Positions 57,150 to 64,000 of a stretch of DNA of 64,000 bases are shown here, piece after piece. The notes under the pieces were generated by a model. The model saw only the letters and a list, made by a program, of their open reading frames with translations. It ran no database searches and was not told where the DNA came from. How positions within the stretch are numbered: the first letter of the stretch is position 1; every line of letters begins with the position of its first letter. This DNA comes from Linyphia triangularis (taxonomy: Eukaryota; Arthropoda; Arachnida; Araneae; Linyphiidae): NCBI GenBank assembly GCA_963978545.1, contig OZ021723.1:99914002-99978001 (forward strand), written 5' to 3'. A program made the position numbers and the translations under genes.

Positions 57150-59860
57150 GAATATTCTTGTAAAACACTGAAATTCAACTGATTATTTTATAGGGATTCA
57201 ACTCCTTCCCTTTCAAATGATATTAATTTTTCAAATGATATAAATATTAATTTTTCATATGATATTAATATTAATTTTCTAAAGATAATAATTTTTTTAA
57301 TACCTTTTCAAATGATAACCAAGTGAATGACTCCCTATTCTTAGCTATGGAATTTAGTCTCTTTGAAAAACAAGTCGAGATATGTACTTAAGGTTTGGTT
57401 AAGTTTTTCTGTAGACATTGATTATTTCTTAAATGAAACCTTAAACATGGGTTTGTGTAAGTTATAACGAACACTAACCCTTAGATTTTCAATTTTACTC
57501 TGGTTATTTTTATCATCGGCGGAAAATCGTAAATTGGTTTATTTTTGAACTACTGGAAGACTTGATACCAATTGAAAATTTTCAAAAAATTTCACTTTCC
57601 AACTTAATCTTTAGTTGATCATGAGAGTATGGTTTGAGCAAAGAGGAATATTTATAATTGAAGAACGAAAAGAATACTTATTTATTCAAAAAGATTGAAA
57701 TTGAAATGTTGTCTTTCCATTCATTGAAGTTGGGCTTGAAAATAATTGTAATGTATTTTTAGTTTCCTTCTCATTTTTCGAACTCCTTTTTAGCAGAGCT
57801 GCTGTAATGTTAAACCAAATATAAAGCAGAATTAAATTATTTATGAAAAAATTACCTGCAGTTATATCTGTGTTGACCTGCCTAGTTTTATAAATTATAA
57901 AAAAAAAAGTTATTTTATGAACTTTTTAAATTAAAATTTTAATTACTTGTTTTTGGCGGAACTATTTGCGAGATTCACAACACATCTTAATAAGTAAAAT
58001 AACTGATTTTATGTTCAATGATAAATGCATTCATTTGAGAATGAATGGGAAAATAGACACAATGTGTTTGACTTATGTCACGAAGCATTTTTACACCATG
58101 ATGGAACGTAGATTATTAGAAGGTAACTGGACTGAATGAAATATGTCGCCAAAATTCAATAATGTGCCGTCATACAAATGGTGAAACTTTTCTAATATTG
58201 TATAAGACATGTATGATCAATATGCTTCAACATTTAAAAACTTTTACGTAGGTAATATTATTATAATTTCGCATAATGAAACAGGGAAGGTTAATAAATA
58301 GAGAAATTCAATGAATTATTTGATAGGTATTCGACTTCTCCCCTTTCGAATGATTTAAGGTGAATTAGTTCGTATTTTCATCTGTGCAATTCTTTGAAAA
58401 AGAATCGAGATATGCGCTCATAGTTTAAGACATTATTAAATTATTCTCTTATCAGAAACTTAACAAGGGTCTGTGTAAGTAGCAATGAACAATATTTAGA
58501 TCAATGTTACTTTATAATCGGAACAAAAATCGCAAATTGGCTGAGCTTCCAGCTACTAGATAACTTAAAACTAATTGAAAATTTTCACAAAAATTTCACT
58601 CTTCAACGTATGTTGATAATTGGAGTAAGGTCTTGAGCAAAGAGGAACCTTCATAACAGTACAGCGAAGAATAATTATTATTCAAAAAGATGGAAATTAA
58701 AAATTTTGCCCATTTTCGTATATTGGAGGCTTAGTAGAATCCAATTCTATTGTATTCCTTGCTTCCTTCTCATCTTTGAAAACGCTTTTAACACTACAAC
58801 TATATCGCTATCTAAATATAAAGTGAAGATAGTTAAATTACTTTTGACACAATTTCGGACAATTATATCATTATAGACCTACTAAATGGTTTTATAAATT
58901 ATTTACTACTTTTATATTATGAACTTTTTAAATAAAAATTTTGATTAGTAGCGTTTCGCGGAACTGTTTGCGAGTTGCATTATACATCTTAAAAAGTTGT
59001 AAAACAGATTTTATATCCAGTGAGATGCACATTCAGTTTGCTTTTAGCACAAACCTGCCATCCCCTTCAAGTTTCGTGTGTTAACGCAGGAACAGTAACG
59101 TTAGGAATTTTACCACTGCTCATCATCGAAAATATTAAACTTAATAAATTTCTAATGTTAAAACATGTGTATTTCGATTTTAGCAGTTTGTAGCATTTCG
59201 AGCGATTATTTTTCACGCAAACAAGTCACTCAAAGTTATTTTAAGGCTGCTGAAATATCGACACATTCAAGGATGAAAATTCATTCGATTGCGATTTTAA
59301 TTTCTAGAATGTGTTACAATTAGTAAATGTTGAATGCCCGTAACCGAAACCACTCCATACCGAGACATTTTCATGTATAAAGACCCCCCCCCCCCCAAAA
59401 AAAAAATATTCCTACACTGAAATGGCAATTGTGATCTGTGAATTTCCATTGACCAATAAGCATGATTAGCATAATAATAGTCGTTTGATGAAAATATAAT
59501 AAAAAAAACTAAAAAATTCGATTATAAAGAAAATTAATTGAATGTTTTGTATCGAATTCTAGATCTTCTTAGGTTTTATTTCTCTATGTTGAGTGATTTT
59601 TTGGCTTAAGAGTCTCGAGGGGAGTTATGCTGAATATTGAATGTGCATGACTTAGGTCACTGTGCATTTTTTCCCGCTATGATGTAACCTAGATTTAGAG
59701 AAGTATGACGGACATGATGACTGAAATCAAATACACTGCCACAATTCAATTATGTACCGCCATTCAATTGGTGAAACTTTCGCTAATGTTGTATTTAAAC
59801 AAGTATCAGTATGCTTTATTTTAAAATTTAAATTAGATATAATTTCTTACTTAGATATAT
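57150..59860 (+). repeat. Old tandem segmental duplication of 1-1.5 kb
   Basis: The first unit (about 57160-58235) and second (about 58300-59860) share the same order. Matched blocks are ATTCAACTCCTTCCCTTTCA / ATTCGACTTCTCCCCTTTCG; CGGAAAATCGTAAATTGGTT / CAAAAATCGCAAATTGGCTG; TGAGCAAAGAGGAA in both; GGCGGAACTATTTGCGAG / CGCGGAACTGTTTGCGAG; and AATGTGCCGTCATACAAATG / TATGTACCGCCATTCAATTG. The second unit holds about 600 extra bases (59040-59640). No coding capacity in either. Confidence 0.75.
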
Positions 59861-60291
59861 ATAATTTAATAATTTCTTCAAAAATCTAACTATAAGCAAA
59901 CCGATTACCTATTGCAGGGTTTTGATCAAAGCAAAGATTGACAATCGATCCTCTTTTCCCTTTTTCACACTTAAATTATGAAAGACTACGGTCACAAGAA
60001 AACGAAGAGAATAATATTTTTTCGATCTTGTTAGATTTATAGCTTTAGTTTTTAGTTGTTTAGTTTATAGTTTTTAGTTTATATAATAATTTTAGTGTTT
60101 AGTTTCTAATCTTCCATACTATTAAGTGCCATACTTTATCCATACTTTAAACGATATTGACATTTTTTTCAACTTAAATTCAACGAAAATGTGATCAGTG
60201 TGCTTTACAGTTTTTATCTTGTTTAGGAGAACAGGGTTACTACATTTCTCTAAAACCCTTGTGTTTCACGTTATTAAATCTTTCTAAATAT

Positions 60292-60851
60292 TTCCACAGG
60301 GTTTCCAAGCTTCTAAACTGCGAGGTTGCGGGTTCGAGTCCCGTGTTAGGCATGGGTGTTTGTAAATGTATGTTGGCTTGTCTAATGACGAATGTTTCGG
60401 CGCATTATAGCCCTCGTGTTGCTGACGGCGCCAGATAATCTGAAAAACAACCAACCAACCAACCACAGGGTTTCCACGGTCATTGAAAGTCATTAAAAGT
60501 GCTTAATATTTTTGAACAAGGCCTTGAAAGTGCCTGAAAAATGCCCACGAGATTCATCCTTAAAAGTCCTTAATTTTTGCGGATGCTGCTGGCCCAACTG
60601 CAAAATTTATTAGAATACAACTCAAGATTTGTTATCCCAAGTGACCGCAATTTATCCGCATCGTATCGAAATTCTTTGACATATTTGTATTACTCGTGCA
60701 CTAACTTGTAACTTTTTTGAATATACTTTATTAAAAAATTATATACTGACATGATACCTGAAAACATATTTTCAAGGGTCCTTAAAGCATTATTTAGGTC
60801 ATTAAAAGTCATTGATTTTCATTCTTTAATTTGAGTGGGAATCCTGTTCTA
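60292..60851. mobile_element. CAGGGTTCCCAC MITE, copy 3, split by a SINE
   Basis: The element body is 60297-60307 plus 60466-60846. The left end is CAGGGTTTCCACGGTCATTG once the SINE is removed, and the right end TTTGAGTGGGAATCCTG. The flanks TTCCA (60292-60296) and TTCTA (60847-60851) agree at 4 of 5. The interior matches copies 1 and 2 (ATCCTTAAAAGTCCTTAATT, GATACCTGAAAACATATTTT). Confidence 0.9.
60308..60462 (+). repeat. tRNA-derived SINE, family 1, 5'-truncated, inside a MITE
   Basis: Starts within AGCTTCTAAACTGCGAGGTT (after box A). It has an intact box B (GGGTTCGAGTCCCG), the body GACGGCGCCAGATAATCTGA and the tail CAACCAACCAACCAA. CCACAGGGTTTCCA occurs at both sides (60294-60307 and 60463-60476), a 14-bp TSD made of the MITE's own end plus flank. 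Confidence 0.93.
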
Positions 60852-60889
60852 TAACATGAGATTGATCAATGTACTTCAATCAGAGGTGA

Positions 60890-61172
60890 AATTCTTCCGC
60901 TTTTGCTCGGATTTCCGCTTTTCTCTCTCTGAGCTGTTCCACTTTTCCTCCAATTTTATTATTTTAACTGGACTTAATAGTGCTTTATCAGATTAAACTT
61001 CCTTAAAACCACCCTCAGTAAAATGTCTGGTTGCATCACTGTTCTGTACATACATTAGTACACCATTCTATTTATACTGAGCTATTTTTGTACTTCAAAA
61101 TAACACTGTGTATATTTTCCTCATTTTTTACATTTTGACTGTTTTCACCCCTGTTCAATATTTTGAAATTTT
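60890..61172 (+). repeat. Dispersed repeat family, copy 3 of 3
   Basis: CTTCCGCTTTTGCTCGGATT, TCCGCTTTTCTCTCTCTGAG, TTTATCAGATTAAACTTCCT, GGTTGCATCACTGTTCTGTA, GAGCTATTTTTGTACTTCAA and TTGACTGTTTTCACCCCTG. Confidence 0.7.
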
Positions 61173-63829
61173 GTTGACGCATAGCTTGCGAAGAACTTTT
61201 CATTGCGGAAAGCTACGGTACATTTCGATAGAAGCGTCGCAGTAACGTAAAATGATGATTTGAGTTTTTAAAAATAATTAGAAAATTAACCCTTTCAGTT
61301 AAAGGATTCTTTTTTTCGGAATTATAAAGTTATCATCCTGCCGGTAGAACATAGTTTATGCATGAACGTAAAATTAAAAATGTATTTTTTTCACTCAAAA
61401 TCATTAGTTCTCAGCAAAAAATAAAATAATAAATAAATAAATAAATAGTAGTAGAATTTGTTTTTCGAAGGCATTTTTCACACTGCGAAGTCGTAACTTC
61501 TAATAAAATGCACTTCTATACCAGTAGTAGCTGAGAAAAGGTACAATCAAAATAAAATATTAAAAATACAAAGCAAGAGTAATAAGAAAAAAGAAAGAAA
61601 AAAAAAAGAAAGCAGAGTTAAAAAGTAAAACTATAATATGTTATTTAACCCCCCCCCCCCCCTCCTTTTGTTGAAAATCCTTCGAAGAAACTAGTAATTA
61701 CCTAGATTTGGTTTTCTCCTTTTGGATGCGAGCTCTCTTTTTGTAAAGAGCATGCACACAAAATACTGGGCAGTGAACATCTCAAGTACTTGTTATTTAT
61801 TTGATCTGCTTATTACAATTGGGCGTTGTTCCTTGTAGACATGGTTTTTAAAGTACCATCATAAGTCGAATGTTTGATAAATATGCTTAATAATGTTACG
61901 GGAGGTATGTATCCCCATCCGATTACAGTTTCACGAAGGTACCCAAGAAATCTTTTCCTCAAGGCTACCCAGGAATGTTGCACATGATCTGATTGGTTCA
62001 TACTACTGCCATTCCTACTTTCTGCACCAATCAACTCCAAAAGATCTTTTTATTCAAATTTTTCTACTGCTCCTTTTTAACAATATCTTTCCGAAATTAA
62101 AGTTATCAAGTAGCAAATGAATTTTACTGTTGTCATGAGCAATAATTATTCACATTTTTGGCGGGTTATTATTCTTTTAATCTGTTTTTATTTTTCCTCA
62201 TGAATTGCTTCTTCAAATTGAAAATGAGTAAATTGGAAACCTGCTGCTTTTTAAAAACGTTTAATATTTGAAAAGATTGTTCTAAAAGGTTTCTAAGCAG
62301 TCAACTCCCTCAATTTTCGACTGCTCCTGAAGTATAATCTTAATTCTATCTTTTTTTACCTGAACATCTTCACACTACAATCATACAGAGTCCACTCGAA
62401 AGCATCTCTTATCCTTCACTAATGCAAATTTAATTCTCCTTGTGTATTCATTGACATTACGTATGTTGGGAAATTGTTGGTACTCCTTTAAATGTTGGAA
62501 AAACAATGTTTTAATCGCATTGTCTGGTTAGGTGGAAGTTTTAAGCATCACATACCACTCATTACTCATTTTATTGTCTACTAGACTATAAATACTGCAG
62601 AATTAACGCTTTTTATAAACAATTGATAGTTTCAGTCAAAACATTTCATTCTTAATATAGAAAAAGATGGGAGGTTTTTGTGTACCAAAAGATTATTTTA
62701 AAATGCTAGTTAATTTTAAAAGCCAACGCATCTTTGCTGAAGCTTTCACTCAGGTAGTTAAGGTGAGACTTGCGTGCCCCCCAGAAAACTTCATTTGTAA
62801 ATATGAAAAATATATAAAGCGTGATTCAGTTCATAGCATTGGCTTAAATAAGGTTCTCGTGTTTACTTTCTCTGAAGTAAGTTATTGTTTCAATGATAAA
62901 TACGTCAAGAGTTGGGTAGAATTCTGAATGGATAACTTTCAATTTTTCCCCCCGAATTACACTGGAAAGTTAATTTGTCTTTTTGAGAACTTAGTTTTGT
63001 TGTGGTTTTTGGAGACTTCTTCTTTGAAGGCTTCCACAAAAAAATTACGGAAAAACAATAATTTTTGTGTCTGGAATGGATTATTTAACCACAATTCTCA
63101 TGTCAATATTTAATATCTAGAGTTTGTAGCCACTTAAATATATATTTTTTTTTAATTATTATTATTTCAAAAGAGTATTGTCAAAATATGTCTCTTATAA
63201 AAATTTTCCCAATTCGTTGCAATTATAAAGTCCCAGGAGGGAAAAAAAAGGGGGTAAATTTTGTTTTTGTTTTGTTGTTGTTGGAAATCTTGAATGTTAA
63301 TTCGAGAAAAACATGCGAAGATGTTCTTGAGGTAAATGTTGATAAATGTCGAATTGATAAATTTTTTTAAATGTTAATCAACTATGATATGGGGATTTGT
63401 AGGAAACTGTGTTTTTTTCTTTTCTTCTAATTGACCTATTGAAGCTGATATCAACGCGAAACTTTCATATTGAAACTATTAATCCCATGAATTTTTTTGA
63501 ATCCAATTGTTCGGTGATCGATTTTGGTTGAATGAGAATGCATTTTCAAAAAGCCGTAGAAAAAATTATAATTGATTGGTTGTATGCGATCTTTCTGTAT
63601 ATTTCTTGTATATTTTGGTAAAATATTTAACCTTAGTTGAAGCATTCATTGGGAGTAAAAGCATCCGATTTCAATCACGTACTTGTAATGCCCATTTGCT
63701 TGAAAAAGTTGGACCGTAATGTCAGTACTACTTTTCAATCGTTAAGTGCTTTTAAATTATGTCTAATTGCAATCGACATCGGTAATGCAGGGATCACATT
63801 CGCCGTAATATTTATAAACAATTTTGCTT
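61173..63829. other. AT-rich intergenic stretch to the window's right side
   Basis: Several open frames of 60-86 codons (for example plus strand 62667-62927, minus strand 61813-62040) show no motifs I recognise. A C run lies at 61650-61662. Confidence 0.4.
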
Positions 63830-64000
63830 TTCCCTATAATTCCTAAAATTGCACGTACATTTTTCGATAATTCCAAAAAAAAAAAAAAAAAAAAAAATGA
63901 AATATCGATTTCCTCCTAACCTCGCGAAAAAAACAACCGATATTCATCTAGATGAAAAATTGGATTTTAATTAAATTCGCAAGTTTGTCAAAATAGTATA
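63830..64000 (+). repeat. Dispersed repeat shared with 14736-14990, cut by window end
   Basis: CCGATATTCATCTAGATGAA and GTTTGTCAAAATAGTATA parallel the segment near 14900-14985. An A run lies at 63877-63897. Confidence 0.5.

Overview
The window looks like repeat-dominated nuclear DNA from an animal, most likely an arthropod and plausibly a spider or other arachnid. The evidence is AT-rich sequence full of homopolymer runs, tRNA-derived SINEs with (AACC)n tails, animal-type cut-and-paste transposons, MITEs and satellite arrays. There are no operons, ribosome binding sites or other bacterial features. The spider assignment is inference from the general look of the SINEs. I found no convincing host protein-coding gene. 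The only intact gene is a transposase of about 560 codons on the minus strand at 42800-44482.

Layout. 1-6 kb: fragments of an unclassified 'GTGAATCGGAAC' repeat, a complete tRNA-SINE with a 13-bp target-site duplication (TSD), and a 160-bp tandem duplication. 6-11 kb: nested MITEs, and a 2.1-kb non-coding element whose CCAGTAATTGACCA ends are iterated just inside its termini; it sits in an old degenerate AT-rich repeat. 12.3-13.6 kb: a dead Tc1-like transposon. 16.1-24.4 kb: an 8-kb satellite of 231-bp and 238-bp monomer types with higher-order structure. A hAT-like element lies in its left edge with a second MITE inside it, and a third MITE sits in a neighbouring monomer. 26.4-27.9 kb: a second dead Tc1/mariner element. 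29.6-30.0 kb: a foldback MITE. 31.2-31.7 kb: a piggyBac-like MITE. 32.8-34.7 kb: a decayed Tigger/pogo element. 36.5-37.9 kb: an element with TAGGGTGGTCC ends. 41.84-44.98 kb: a complete TTAA-flanked transposon carrying the intact transposase. 45.4-50.7 kb: a second satellite of about 33 copies of a 140-163-bp monomer with an A-rich tract. 50.7-64 kb: AT-rich DNA with old duplications, a (TA)59 tract and two SINEs, one of them inserted in the end of a MITE.

How the parts relate. The window is a layered insertion record rather than a pathway. At least six DNA-transposon termini/TSD classes can be told apart (TTAA, TA, 5-bp, 6-bp, 8-bp and undetermined). Two tRNA-SINE families and fragments of a third share an AACC-type 3' tail, which suggests mobilisation by one LINE. 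The best candidate for something active is the 41.84-44.98-kb element. It combines an uninterrupted transposase, matching terminal repeats and TTAA at both ends.

All boundaries come from reading the sequence by eye. Family names rest on motif recognition, not on database searches.
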